Of a stretch of DNA of 56,661 nucleotides, positions 43,745 to 52,887 are shown piece by piece. Source of the DNA: Armatimonadota bacterium (lineage in GTDB: Bacteria > Armatimonadota > UBA5829). The notes under the pieces were generated by a model, which was not told the origin of the DNA, searched no databases, and worked only from the letters and a program-made list of their open reading frames with translations. Numbering within the stretch: position 1 is the stretch's first letter; every line of letters begins with the position of its first letter. The translations under genes were made by a program, and so were the position numbers. Location: positions 1 through 56,661 of the forward strand of contig JBDKUO010000059.1 in assembly GCA_039679645.1 (NCBI GenBank), in the 5' to 3' direction.

Positions 43745-44152
43745 ATGATCCGGCTTGCCGTAATTGATGACCTTGATTTTCTACTAGAGCATGACCAGCA
43801 TATCCAGCGCGAGCTAATGAAGTGTAAAATCCTAGACTCACAAGTCTACATCGCAACGACAGAAGCTGATGGTATCGTGGGATGGCTGCGCTACGGTCTG
43901 TTCTGGGATGAAATCCCTTTTATGAACATGCTTTACTTTCTTGAGCAGCACCGCCGCAAAGGTCTGGGACGACAAGTTGTCAAGCAATGGGAAGAAGACA
44001 TGAGGCAACTGGGGTACCACATGGTGCTTACATCAACGCAATCAAACGAAGATGGCCAACACTTTTACAGACGCCTCGGCTATGTTGATTCAGGCGTACT
44101 GCTGCTACCGAATGAACCGGCGGAAATCATTCTTCAAAAGGACCTGGCATAA
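43745..44152 (+). CDS. GNAT-family acetyltransferase
   Basis: 135 residues from ATG 43745 (AGGAAG nine bases upstream; TTG 43739 is too close to it). The acetyl-CoA-binding motif A is RRKGLGRQVVKQWEEDM, with the beta-bulge strand before it (IPFMNMLYFLEQH), and the C-terminal motif is GQHFYRRLGYVDSG. Substrate unknown; a small-molecule or protein N-acetylation is possible. It is monocistronic or cotranscribed with the FlgO-like gene (18-base gap). Confidence 0.9.
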   Translation: MIRLAVIDDLDFLLEHDQHIQRELMKCKILDSQVYIATTEADGIVGWLRYGLFWDEIPFMNMLYFLEQHRRKGLGRQVVKQWEEDMRQLGYHMVLTSTQSNEDGQHFYRRLGYVDSGVLLLPNEPAEIILQKDLA

Positions 44153-44254
44153 CCGGAAAGTACCATCCGCGCGGTAAGCAGTGTCAATAACCTCCAAGTG
44201 ATGCATTCGCTCTATATAATTGGACGAGGTATGTTGTGAAACATCGGCGTGGCC

Positions 44255-45895
44255 CTACAAGGCACCCTTTCGCTTGAAGACTACCACATTATATGTAGAC
44301 TGCAGTGAGTAATCTGCAGCAGCAGCACCCCAGACATATTCGGTATGGTCCGCTGTTATGTCTGCTACCCCAACAGGAACAAAATTCCTGTTTGCATATT
44401 GACTCGCCCAGTCGAAAATCAGTGTCTTTGACGTCGGTACGGCAAGCCATGACGTGGGAACTTTAACTAATAAAAGAAATGTAGGTTTTGCCTCATCAAT
44501 TTCCCTGATCATATCGCGCTGCATACTCAAGGCATACTTCTGGTTTTCCATCAAACTGTAGGTATAAATGTAGCTGGTCGCAGAATGCCTGTCTGAGTAG
44601 AAATAGATCTCAGGCTCGGAACCTATGACTGCAACAGTGTCATTTTTATTTGAGTGCTTCTTGATGTAGTCTGCAATTCTGACCGCCTCAGGAAAAGGGT
44701 TTATATTATATACAACGGCACTCACTTGATCTGGGCTCAGCATAAAAAACACTTCTTTTTGTAGGCCTACCGTGTGGACAAAAGCTGCAAAGAATATCGC
44801 TATCGGTAGAAGCAATATGATCTTAGGAACCTTTGAATTATAAAGTATTCGTCTGCAAGAGCTTACAGCGACCCCGGCAAGTATGGCTAGAGCAGGAATA
44901 AACTGAATAAAATAGTGCCTGCGGAAATAGAACGCTGGGCACACAGCCAGAAACGCGCAAATTGAAAATCCAACTACGAAGCCAGATTTCGGGCGTGCGT
45001 TTTTATCCAAAAAGAGAGCAACTACACCCAGCCCGGAAATAACCCAGAGCATATAGGCAGGACCAACCACTGAGGAAACTGCGCTCTCAAGGACGCGAAA
45101 AGCCATTGAGATGGGTATTTGCGAAGAGTATTCACGCGCGTAAGACACTGTCCAGAACCAAAACCTGTTAAAAACTCCCGCATCCCAAAGTATTAAGAAT
45201 GTTAAGCCCAGAGGCAAAAATATACCGAGCAGCAATATACCGATGTTGGAAAACCGAGCGCGCGATGCCACAGCATTTGCCTTTTTCTGCACGCAAAGTA
45301 GATAAGCCACGGCAAACAACGAGAAAAACACTCCCGATTGCTTCATCAGTATCGCTGTTCCGAACAACAAGCCACTCAATAACAAGTGACTGCGTTTGCC
45401 CGAATCAATAGCCTTAAGCAGCAGTAGTGTTCCGCCGACAGCAGCCAACACCACAAAGTGAGTGGCATGCCCTGCCTGACCATAAAAAGCAGAGCTTGCA
45501 GACAAAATTCCATAAGTCGCTCCGGCAACAACCCCGGCAAGCGAATCAAAAAGACGCCTGGTCAGTAGAAACATCAGAATAATAGTAACCGCGTTGGCAA
45601 GCATCAGGCCAATATGCACACCGGATATGCTCTGACCGAACAGCGCCATTATTAAAGCGTAGGCTGCATACGTGCCCGGAAATTTCATATTGCAGGCCAG
45701 TTTATATGGAGGTATGCCCTGGAGCATAAGTTGACCCATATATGCGTATTCGCCTTCATCGCGCTCCAGCGGAGTATGCAGCAGGCGGATTCGTATTATT
45801 GCAGTGAACAAAACAACCAACGATATAGCTATCCACGCCCAATATCCGGTAAAAGGACCGGCTTTGTTTATCTTGAGTTTTCTGATACTAACCAT
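44255..45895 (-). CDS. GT39/ArnT-type membrane glycosyltransferase
   Basis: 546 residues with about 11-12 membrane helices. Near the N-terminus the first periplasmic loop has the catalytic acidic motif of the dolichyl-phosphate-mannose (PMT) / ArnT superfamily, ERDEGEYAYMGQ. The C-terminal 120 residues form an extracytoplasmic domain. These enzymes transfer sugars from polyprenyl-phosphate donors to protein or lipid. It begins three bases after the upstream exporter gene's stop, so it belongs with the MsbA-like transporter, suggesting envelope glycan or glycolipid work. Confidence 0.85.
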   Translation of the reverse strand: MVSIRKLKINKAGPFTGYWAWIAISLVVLFTAIIRIRLLHTPLERDEGEYAYMGQLMLQGIPPYKLACNMKFPGTYAAYALIMALFGQSISGVHIGLMLANAVTIILMFLLTRRLFDSLAGVVAGATYGILSASSAFYGQAGHATHFVVLAAVGGTLLLLKAIDSGKRSHLLLSGLLFGTAILMKQSGVFFSLFAVAYLLCVQKKANAVASRARFSNIGILLLGIFLPLGLTFLILWDAGVFNRFWFWTVSYAREYSSQIPISMAFRVLESAVSSVVGPAYMLWVISGLGVVALFLDKNARPKSGFVVGFSICAFLAVCPAFYFRRHYFIQFIPALAILAGVAVSSCRRILYNSKVPKIILLLPIAIFFAAFVHTVGLQKEVFFMLSPDQVSAVVYNINPFPEAVRIADYIKKHSNKNDTVAVIGSEPEIYFYSDRHSATSYIYTYSLMENQKYALSMQRDMIREIDEAKPTFLLLVKVPTSWLAVPTSKTLIFDWASQYANRNFVPVGVADITADHTEYVWGAAAADYSLQSTYNVVVFKRKGAL

Positions 45896-45897
45896 AC

Positions 45898-47685
45898 CTA
45901 ACTTAGTTCCTCATTGAGTTTGAACTGCATAGCGTACATCTGGGAATAAACGCCGTCCTGATTAAGGAGCGATTTGTGATCGCCGACCTCTGTAACCCGG
46001 CCATGCTCAAGAGTAATTATCTGATCGGCATTCTTTACGGTCGACAGACGGTGGGCAATGACGAACGTAGTGCGCCCCTCCATCAACCGGTCCATAGCGC
46101 GGTGGATAAGGTATTCGCTTTCGGAATCAACGGAGCTGGTCGCCTCATCTAGGATCAATATTCTCGGGTCGGATAAAATCGCCCGCGCGATGGCCAGTCT
46201 CTGCTTCTGGCCGCCGGAGAGCTTGATACCCCGCTCGCCGATCTCGGTATCATATCCCTGGGGCATGGTCTCTATAAACTCGTTCGCGTTGGCTGCCTTG
46301 GCTGCGCCGGCAATCTCCTCGTCGGTCGCATCGAGTTTGCCGTAGCGGATGTTCTCGCGGACCGTGCCATTAAACAAAAAAGTATCCTGCAGCACCATTG
46401 CGACCTGACGTCTGATCGACGTCTGCCTGACGCTCTTGACATCTATGCCGTCGATCAGCACGCGTCCGGCGCTTGGATCGTAAAAACGCGGGATGAGGTT
46501 CACTATACTTGTTTTGCCCGCGCCACTTCTGCCGACCAGAGCCACAATCATCCCCGGCTCAGCCTTAATAGATATATCTCTAAGCACATATTCGCCGTCT
46601 TCATATTTGAAATCGACATGGTCGAGCTCCACCCTGCCCTCTATCCGCGGCATGTCTATAGCGTCATCGGGGTCGGCAATTGCAGGCTCCTCGTCTATCA
46701 CCTCGAATATACGCTCGGCGGCTGCCAGTGACCGTTGAATGGTGTCGTTTATCCTGGCGAGGTTGCCCACAGGCTGGTAGAGCATTCCAAGGTAGAATGT
46801 GAAGATAACCATCGATCCGAGAGTCAGGCTGCCGTTCATTATCATAAGCGCGCCGACAATCCATATCCCCAGGTTACCGAATTGGATGAGCAGGTCCACG
46901 CAGGGAAAGAAACTGGTCCACATTCGCACGGCCTTGACACGCTGATCGTAATAGGAATTGACATCCGCCGTGAAGTTATCATACTCGAAATCCTCCCGGG
47001 CGAAGGCTTTGACTACGCGCACACCGCCTATCCTCTCCTGCACGTTTGCGCTTATCTCCGCCAGCCTCTCGCGCACCGCCCGGTAGATTCCCCTGATCCG
47101 ACGCGCGAACCTGTATGCCAGAAAGAAAAGCACAGGCACCGGTAACAGAGCAATCAGCGCAAGCTTGCTCGACAGATAAAACATCACGGCACACATAGCC
47201 AGCAGCCGAAAAATATCCGAGACAAGAGTATCCGCGGCATGGTTTACAAACTCTTCAACCATCTGGGTGTCGTTGGTGACGCGGGACATGATCTCGCCGG
47301 TCTGCCGGGAATCGAAATATGAGACTGAAAGCTTCTGCAGCCGGGCAAAAATTTGCCTTCGCAGGTCGCGAATGATCTTCTCTCCCAAGACATGCATTAT
47401 GTAGCCGCGAGTAAATGAGAGTAACGCGCTGCTGATGTAGATCGCAAGCAGAACAACAATGGAAAAAAACAGCAGACGGGCACGATGGCCGAAAGGCCGC
47501 CCGGTTGCCATGATCACCTGATCAGTGATAAGCTTTCCATAGATGAGTGGAGGCACCAGTCCTATCAGCCCGATCCCGACATTTGAAATGATGCCTATCG
47601 TAACGGGGCCCTTATACGGCTTGAGATATCCTAGAAGCCGTCCGAATGCGGCGCGTTTGTCTTTGGGTTTGTTTCGTTCGTCCAT
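45898..47685 (-). CDS. MsbA-like ABC exporter (fused TMD-NBD)
   Basis: 595 residues. Six membrane helices (about 20-310) then an ATPase with Walker A LVGRSGAGKTSIVNLIPRFY, Q-loop MVLQDTFLFNG, signature LSGGQKQRLAIARAIL, Walker B ILILDEATSSVD and IAHRLST. It is a homodimeric half-transporter. Lipid-linked glycan, lipid A-like or drug export are the usual roles; the adjoining GT39 gene favours a lipid-linked substrate. I start at ATG 47685, eight bases after ATAGGA; an in-frame ATG at 47703 is less well placed. Confidence 0.93.
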   Translation of the reverse strand: MDERNKPKDKRAAFGRLLGYLKPYKGPVTIGIISNVGIGLIGLVPPLIYGKLITDQVIMATGRPFGHRARLLFFSIVVLLAIYISSALLSFTRGYIMHVLGEKIIRDLRRQIFARLQKLSVSYFDSRQTGEIMSRVTNDTQMVEEFVNHAADTLVSDIFRLLAMCAVMFYLSSKLALIALLPVPVLFFLAYRFARRIRGIYRAVRERLAEISANVQERIGGVRVVKAFAREDFEYDNFTADVNSYYDQRVKAVRMWTSFFPCVDLLIQFGNLGIWIVGALMIMNGSLTLGSMVIFTFYLGMLYQPVGNLARINDTIQRSLAAAERIFEVIDEEPAIADPDDAIDMPRIEGRVELDHVDFKYEDGEYVLRDISIKAEPGMIVALVGRSGAGKTSIVNLIPRFYDPSAGRVLIDGIDVKSVRQTSIRRQVAMVLQDTFLFNGTVRENIRYGKLDATDEEIAGAAKAANANEFIETMPQGYDTEIGERGIKLSGGQKQRLAIARAILSDPRILILDEATSSVDSESEYLIHRAMDRLMEGRTTFVIAHRLSTVKNADQIITLEHGRVTEVGDHKSLLNQDGVYSQMYAMQFKLNEELS

Positions 47686-47779
47686 GATTTTGTATCCTAT
47701 CATGCCGCAAGTCGAATGGCAAGATAATGTTGGAAACTGGCCAGGGCGAACGCATCTTAAGAAATATGTCTCCGCTTTG

Positions 47780-47918
47780 TTCGGGCAGATTTAAAATCTG
47801 CGCCGAAAAGGGCCAAATGGCATCTCTGATGCCACTACCTAGCACTTATATGCTGGCTTAGCGGTTAACGGAATCTCAGATCCCGAGATTGCCCCAAAGG
47901 GGCCAGATTGCAAATCTG
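47780..47918. repeat. Cluster of short hairpins in a 312-base spacer
   Basis: At least five dyads stand in a row: a long one at 47780-47807 (TTCGG...CAGATTT-A-AAATCTG...CCGAA), GGCATC-TCT-GATGCC (47819-47833), AATCTC-N7-GAGATT (47872-47890), GCCCC-AAA-GGGGC (about 47891-47903) and CAGATT-GCA-AATCTG (47904-47918). Two share the CAGATT/AATCTG stem with different loops. No gene is visible between 47704 and 48015. Confidence 0.65.
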
Positions 47919-48015
47919 CCCCAACAGAAATTAGATGCGTTAGCCCTGGGAAACTGGCTTGGAACTGGCTGTTATCCAGCCATCGTAGAATATTATGTAA
48001 ACTCTGGAGGTTGTA

Positions 48016-49128
48016 ATGCACCGCACCAAAGCCGTGTTACGCGGCAGACTGCTTTACGTAGTCATCCTCACACTCTTATCTCTCTCCTGCTATGCGGCTG
48101 ACGCGCCTAAAAACATCGTCTTTCTTATCGGCGATGGAATGGGAATAGGCGTCATTACGGCGGCACGATGCGCCGGACCCGGTCAGAACGGTCAGCTTGC
48201 AATGGACAGCATGCCCGTTGTCGGATTGGTAAAGACTTACTCGGCAAATGCGCTGGTCACCGATTCAGCCGCTGCCGCGACAGCTTACGCCACCGGCGTC
48301 AAGACCAACAATGGCGAGCTTTCGGTCGACCCGTCCGGCAAGAAACTGCGCACAATCCTCGAAGCTGCCCATGACATGGGCAAGTCTACCGGAGTTGTAA
48401 GCACGAAGTTCATCACCGACGCCACCCCGGCAGCGTTTGTATCACATGTCACCAGCCGGGCTGATCGAACCGACATAGCCGTTCAAATGATCAGTTCGGG
48501 AGCTGATGTGATCATGGGCGGAGGACGTAAAGACTTTGCTTTGAAGACAGACACCAGTGACGGACGAACGGACGGGCGCGACGTTATGGCCGAAGCCGCG
48601 AAGATTGGGTTCACGGTTATAACCACGAGAGATGAAATGCCGGATGTTCACTCAGAAAAAGTGCTGGGGCTGTTCGTGCAGGATGTCATGACGGCTTTCT
48701 CGCCGGAACCGACTCTGCGCGAGATGACCACATGTGCAATAGACTGCCTGGACAACAACAAAAAAGGCTTCTTTTTGATGAGCGAAGGCGGCACGATCGA
48801 CTCCTTTGAGCACGCAAGCAACGCCGGTGACGCGGTAAAACAGACTCTGGAGTTCGACAATACGGTGCGAATGGCGCTGGATTATGCGCGTGAGCATAAA
48901 GACACGCTGGTTGTCGTGACGGCCGACCATGATACCGGAGGCATGGCTGTACTTGACCCTGATGCCGATCATCCAAAATATATGGTCGGCTGGGCACACG
49001 GCGGGCACACAGCGAATATGGTCCCGATATTCGCCTTCGGTCCGGGATCGCAATACTTTGCCGGTGTCCATGACAACACCGAAATTCCAAAGATATTTTC
49101 TAAGCTGTGGAACTGTAAGTTGAACTAG
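48016..49128 (+). CDS. Alkaline phosphatase (PhoA family)
   Basis: 370 residues with a signal peptide (YVVILTLLSLSCYAADA). Metal- and catalytic residues are in place: Asp40 in FLIGDGMG, nucleophile Ser84 in VTDSAAAATA, the STKFITDATPAAFVSHVTSR loop, EGGTIDSFEH, TADHDTGG and the late AHGGHTANMVPI. It hydrolyses phosphate monoesters outside the cytoplasm. GGAGGTT precedes ATG 48016. No PhoB box could be assigned in the spacer, whose hairpin cluster is upstream. Confidence 0.93.
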   Translation: MHRTKAVLRGRLLYVVILTLLSLSCYAADAPKNIVFLIGDGMGIGVITAARCAGPGQNGQLAMDSMPVVGLVKTYSANALVTDSAAAATAYATGVKTNNGELSVDPSGKKLRTILEAAHDMGKSTGVVSTKFITDATPAAFVSHVTSRADRTDIAVQMISSGADVIMGGGRKDFALKTDTSDGRTDGRDVMAEAAKIGFTVITTRDEMPDVHSEKVLGLFVQDVMTAFSPEPTLREMTTCAIDCLDNNKKGFFLMSEGGTIDSFEHASNAGDAVKQTLEFDNTVRMALDYAREHKDTLVVVTADHDTGGMAVLDPDADHPKYMVGWAHGGHTANMVPIFAFGPGSQYFAGVHDNTEIPKIFSKLWNCKLN

Positions 49129-49147
49129 TGGAGAGTGGAAAGTGATA
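49127..49147. repeat. Three heptamers after the phosphatase gene
   Basis: AGTGGAG, AGTGGAA, AGTGATA in exact 7-base register, beginning in the stop codon. The spacer then has TTCCACTTTCAGC, roughly the inverted form, around a short core (CGGCGTATTCTCGGACTTTCCGCC). Confidence 0.5.
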
Positions 49148-49229
49148 AGCGGCGTATTCTCGGACTTTCCGCCTTCCACTTTCAGCTATCTGTGCTATAA
49201 TTTAGAAAACATTAAATATGGGGGACACG

Positions 49230-49739
49230 ATGCACGAAGTCGTGGGGTTTGTAAAGGATTACGACGCCTATTTTTCAATAGGTTTGGTGGCGTTTAGCCT
49301 GATACTATTTATATGTGTAATAGTCCAGTCTTCACGTTTGTCTCGACTGGCACAGCGGAAAAGCGCTAAGCTGGCTGACGCAGGCGCGGAAGAGTTGGCG
49401 GAGGCGATAACGGAACAGTCCGCAATGATCAGCGATTTGCGCAACAAGCTGGACGAAGCACGCGTCAGGCAGATGGAACTTGCCGGAGCTGTAGACAACT
49501 GTCTCCAGAAAACCAACATCATCAGGTTCAATGCTTTTGAGGACGTGGGTGGAGAACAGAGCTTCGCGCTCTCTGTGCTGGATGCAAACAACACAGGAAT
49601 AATCATAAGCAGTCTGTATGGACGGCAGGACTCACGGTTGTATGTAAAGAATGTCAAAAATGGCGAAGGTGAGCGCGCTTTATCCGAGGAAGAACAACGA
49701 GCAATCGGGGCTCGTCCTAAAAAGGCGACGGTTGCTTGA
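49230..49739 (+). CDS. DUF4446 family membrane protein
   Basis: 169 residues. One N-terminal membrane helix (about 15-35, FSIGLVAFSLILFICVIV), a coiled-coil segment (about 40-85), then the conserved DUF4446 core: IIRFNAFEDVGGEQSFALSV, then LYGRQDSRLYVKNVKNGEGE and ALSEEEQRAI. The family is widespread in Firmicutes-like genomes but its job is unknown. I prefer ATG 49230, after GGGGGA, to ATG 49218. It ends 12 bases before the sigma factor gene. Confidence 0.85.
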   Translation: MHEVVGFVKDYDAYFSIGLVAFSLILFICVIVQSSRLSRLAQRKSAKLADAGAEELAEAITEQSAMISDLRNKLDEARVRQMELAGAVDNCLQKTNIIRFNAFEDVGGEQSFALSVLDANNTGIIISSLYGRQDSRLYVKNVKNGEGERALSEEEQRAIGARPKKATVA

Positions 49740-49751
49740 CGAGGTTGTGGA

Positions 49752-50369
49752 GTGCTCTTTAACACGTCCGGAACCAAAAAGAGTGTAAGCCGCACGGAAG
49801 AGCAGGCTCTTATCAGTCGGTGTAAGAACGGCGACATCAAGGCGTTCGATGAGCTTGTTACTCACTTCCAAAAGCGCGTCTATAATTTTGCTTACGGTAT
49901 CGCCGGCAACTATGACGACGCCAACGATATCGCGCAGGAGGCCTTCGTTCGGGTTTTTAACTCGATTTCCACGTTTCGAGGCGACGCCAACTTCACCACT
50001 TGGATCTACAGAATTGTCACCAACGTCTTCCTCGACGAGCGCAAAAAAGCTAAAAACCATCGCCAGGTGTCGCTCGACGAGATAATTGACCTGGATGAAA
50101 CATCCGTCTCACGGCAGATTGAGGATGAAAAACCGCTGCCGGGTGAAATCGCTGAGTCCAAAGAACGCAATAAGGCTGTACGCACCGCAATTGCATCACT
50201 GCCGGATTACCAGCGAGTCATAATGACGCTATATCACCTTCATGACCGCAGTTATGAAGAGATCGCCGATATTTTGCACCTTCCTATCGGGACAGTTAAA
50301 TCCAGGCTCAATCGCGCCAGAGGCGCATTAAAAGAAATATTAGAGTCCCAATCGGAACTTTTTGGGTAG
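49752..50369 (+). CDS. ECF-type sigma factor (RpoE-like)
   Basis: 205 residues with region 2 (AFDELVTHFQKRVYNFAYGI, DDANDIAQEAFVRVFNSI, TWIYRIVTNVFLDER) and region 4 (LPDYQRVIMTLYHLHDRSYE, EIADILHLPIGTVKSRLNRA), so a typical ECF factor. The start is GTG 49752. It follows the DUF4446 gene by 12 bases and is followed, after 206 bases, by an anti-sigma-like gene. The unit differs from the first sigma unit at 28 kb in spacing and in the anti-sigma C-terminal domain. Confidence 0.93.
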   Translation: MLFNTSGTKKSVSRTEEQALISRCKNGDIKAFDELVTHFQKRVYNFAYGIAGNYDDANDIAQEAFVRVFNSISTFRGDANFTTWIYRIVTNVFLDERKKAKNHRQVSLDEIIDLDETSVSRQIEDEKPLPGEIAESKERNKAVRTAIASLPDYQRVIMTLYHLHDRSYEEIADILHLPIGTVKSRLNRARGALKEILESQSELFG

Positions 50370-50575
50370 CTCTCAAGTCTAGAAATTGTAGATAATAAAG
50401 CGCGTAGGCGTGTTGTTTGATCTGGGAGTGTCATCCCGGCAGTTTTTTGGGCTCGGGAGGTTTATGTTCACAGCTCAGACGGTACGCTATTGCAGATAAG
50501 AAGCGCATGTGTATGCAAATTTGGGAAGTATTGCATAGTTGCCAGGATATATTTACTGATCGGAGCTAGCTGGTT

Positions 50576-51583
50576 ATGAAATGCATTAAAGCCCAGGACC
50601 TGTTTTCGGCTTATATGGAAAATACTATAGACCCCCCGCTGCGGGTGGTTTTTGAACAGCATCTTGCACAGTGCCCTGAGTGCAAAACTGATTATGAGAA
50701 ATTCCATGCATCTGTTATGATGTTGGAAGAGCTTCCCGAGTTGGACGTACCACAGGGCTTTCACGCGGCTGTGATGGCACGTGTAGAACATGAAAGAACG
50801 CACGTTCCATCGCCGGTGAGGTGGTGGAGACTCGATTGGCAGAAAGTGTTCACCATTCGAGTGCCTGTCCGCGCGGCAGCCATGGGCTTTGCTGCTCTGC
50901 TCTTGATGGTGATGGTCTTCAGACTTACACCCGCCACCACGGTCGTGGCCGACTGGCTGGGTGTGCCGAGAGTCGTTAATCATACTGTTGGCAGCGGAAG
51001 TGAAGGGCCAAAGGTAAGTCAAGCAAAACCAGACAATGATGTGGATCATTCAGGCATATCAATAAGTGTCGAGCCTGATAATTATGGCACATATGAACTT
51101 AGTCTTATCGCGAAGCAGAAGCGACCGGTATATTTCTGCATATATACGATGCCGGACATTGTTTCGGCTGATAGTGATGCTGTTAAGACATGGCAGACGG
51201 GATATGTCAGGCAGGACGAGAGCTCTACTACACGTATAGATGTAGATAAATCGGTAGGCACTCGGGTTTTGAAAGTGGCCTGGAGCTATAATCGCCGCGA
51301 CTACAATAAATATGTGTTTTTGCCTTCACAATTTGATCCGAATGCTTCTGCAAAAAGCCTGCAGCTCTCGATTGACAAGATGAGTATTTACGACGCTTTG
51401 AAACTGATATCAAACAGTTACGGCGTGGTGATCATGGCGACGGGCGATTTGCATAAAAAGATCAGCTACGCCGGTGTAAACGCAGGAGCGCCGGAAGATG
51501 CGCTTTATAGAAGTGTTATTCAGGCTAAGATGACTTGGCAGGCGGTGGACTCTTCAATCTACATGGTAGAACCTGGAAATTGA
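50576..51583 (+). CDS. Anti-sigma factor fused to a secretin-N-like (STN) domain
   Basis: 335 residues. The N-terminal zf-HC2-type finger is seen as FEQHLAQCPEC (H-x3-C-x2-C), then a membrane helix (about 102-120, VRAAAMGFAALLLMVMVFRL). The extracytoplasmic part ends in about 65 residues with the STN-like pattern MSIYDALKLISNSYGVVIMA, GDLHKKISYAGVNAGAP, ALYRSVIQAKMTWQAVDSS. In TonB systems an STN domain of a receptor signals to an anti-sigma; here it is part of the anti-sigma itself. ATG 50576 has GGAG; a strong terminator follows. Confidence 0.75.
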   Translation: MKCIKAQDLFSAYMENTIDPPLRVVFEQHLAQCPECKTDYEKFHASVMMLEELPELDVPQGFHAAVMARVEHERTHVPSPVRWWRLDWQKVFTIRVPVRAAAMGFAALLLMVMVFRLTPATTVVADWLGVPRVVNHTVGSGSEGPKVSQAKPDNDVDHSGISISVEPDNYGTYELSLIAKQKRPVYFCIYTMPDIVSADSDAVKTWQTGYVRQDESSTTRIDVDKSVGTRVLKVAWSYNRRDYNKYVFLPSQFDPNASAKSLQLSIDKMSIYDALKLISNSYGVVIMATGDLHKKISYAGVNAGAPEDALYRSVIQAKMTWQAVDSSIYMVEPGN

Positions 51584-51610
51584 GAAAACCGAACAATTAG
51601 TCGCAGGAAA

Positions 51611-51637
51611 GGCACGGACAAACGTCCGTGCCTTTTT
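51611..51637 (+). terminator. Rho-independent terminator
   Basis: GGCACGGAC and GTCCGTGCC form a perfect 9-bp stem around AAAC, followed by TTTTT. It ends the DUF4446, sigma, anti-sigma unit. Confidence 0.93.
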
Positions 51638-51645
51638 GTTAAAAT

Positions 51646-51673
51646 AATCAATACCAAATACTCAATACTAAAT
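51646..51673. repeat. Four heptamers between convergent genes
   Basis: AATCAAT, ACCAAAT, ACTCAAT, ACTAAAT stand in exact 7-base register, directly before the fliG stop (fliG is on the minus strand). Confidence 0.65.
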
Positions 51674-51675
51674 CT

Positions 51676-52698
51676 CTACACCAACACTTCGTCGTCAGAG
51701 GAGCGCAGGCTTATTTCACCGGCCTCATCGAGCTGGCGAGCAATGCTTGCAATTCTAAGCTGAGCTGCCTCTACATCCCGCAGCTTGATCGGCCCGCTGG
51801 CTTCCAGGTCTTCTTTCAAGGTTTCAACGGCGCGGCTCGACATATTGCGGAAAAATACTTCTCTCGCATCGTTGCCGGACCCCTTCAGTGCAAGACGGAG
51901 ATCCTCTTGAGGAACGTCGCGCAAGATCACCTGAATAGAGCGATCGTCCAGGGAAAGAATATCTTCGAAGACAAACATACTTTCTTTTATCTCGTTTGCT
52001 ATCTCCTCATTAACTTCAGTAAGATAGTCAAGGATCTTCTTTTCAGTGCTTCGGTCCACATTGTTAAGTATCTGGACGACCGACTTATTTCCACCGACCT
52101 CGGAAAAATTGGCGCTATCGGTCATAGCCAAGCGCTGCAACAGATTATCGGCTACATTTTTTACAGTCTCAGGATCAGTCGGCTGCATAACAGTCAATCG
52201 AAGCGCTACCTCGCCTCGAACCTCCTCCGGCAGAGCAGAAATCACCTGCGCAGCTTGTTCCGGAGGAAGGTGACCTATCACCAGCGCTGCAATCTGAGGC
52301 CGCTCATTAGTCAAACATTGAGCCAACTGCCGTGTGGGAGCAGTCCGCAGCCAGCGCAGAGCATTTCCCCCATCCGAGCCCAATTTACTGAGAACTTCCG
52401 TAGCTTTGGCTTCTCCGAGAACCTCTTCGAGCAGCTTGCGCGCATATTCAGTTCCACCGATTATGTCTGCTTTTTGCAAATCTTTGCGACACTCATCGAT
52501 GATCTGCTCGCTGGTGTTTTGATCCAGACGATTGATCATAACGATCTCACTAGTGAGCCGTTCTATTTCGTCCGGGGTGAGCTGCTCCATTATCGTTGAG
52601 GACAACTCGGTGCCGAGCGCCACCATCAGTATAGACGCTTTCCTGACGCCTGAATAATTTTTGGTATGCTTTTGAGATTGTGCTTCAGCTTCCGGCAT
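51676..52698 (-). CDS. fliG: FliG-like flagellar switch protein, orphan
   Basis: 340 residues. All three FliG domains are present: N-domain (about 15-105), middle domain with NERPQIAALVIGHLPPEQAA in place of the EHPQT-type motif, and C-terminal torque domain with MFVFEDILSLDDRSIQVILR, then ALKGSGNDAREVFFRNMSSR and the GPIKLRDVEAAQ helix, closely matching the Thermotoga-type sequence. In a flagellar motor FliG couples the rotor to the stators. No other flagellar gene is near, so either the flagellar genes are scattered or the protein has another role. Confidence 0.93.
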   Translation of the reverse strand: MPEAEAQSQKHTKNYSGVRKASILMVALGTELSSTIMEQLTPDEIERLTSEIVMINRLDQNTSEQIIDECRKDLQKADIIGGTEYARKLLEEVLGEAKATEVLSKLGSDGGNALRWLRTAPTRQLAQCLTNERPQIAALVIGHLPPEQAAQVISALPEEVRGEVALRLTVMQPTDPETVKNVADNLLQRLAMTDSANFSEVGGNKSVVQILNNVDRSTEKKILDYLTEVNEEIANEIKESMFVFEDILSLDDRSIQVILRDVPQEDLRLALKGSGNDAREVFFRNMSSRAVETLKEDLEASGPIKLRDVEAAQLRIASIARQLDEAGEISLRSSDDEVLV

Positions 52699-52887
52699 AT
52701 AATTATCCTAATGTCGCATATTCCAACTACATGAATAATCGGAATACAAAGGGCGCAAGTTTAGCCCGCGCAAATACCTGATTCTAAAAAGATGCGTTTA
52801 TGCCGACAGAAGGACTCGGAACACATGATGTCGAAATAGCTTATGTGTGGAATATGCGGTATGAGCCGCGAAGCAAGGAGACACTCT

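Noticed and set aside
47780-47918. CRISPR array
   Set aside because: Dyads differ in sequence and spacing; there is no constant repeat of 24-40 bases with unique spacers, and no cas gene in the window.
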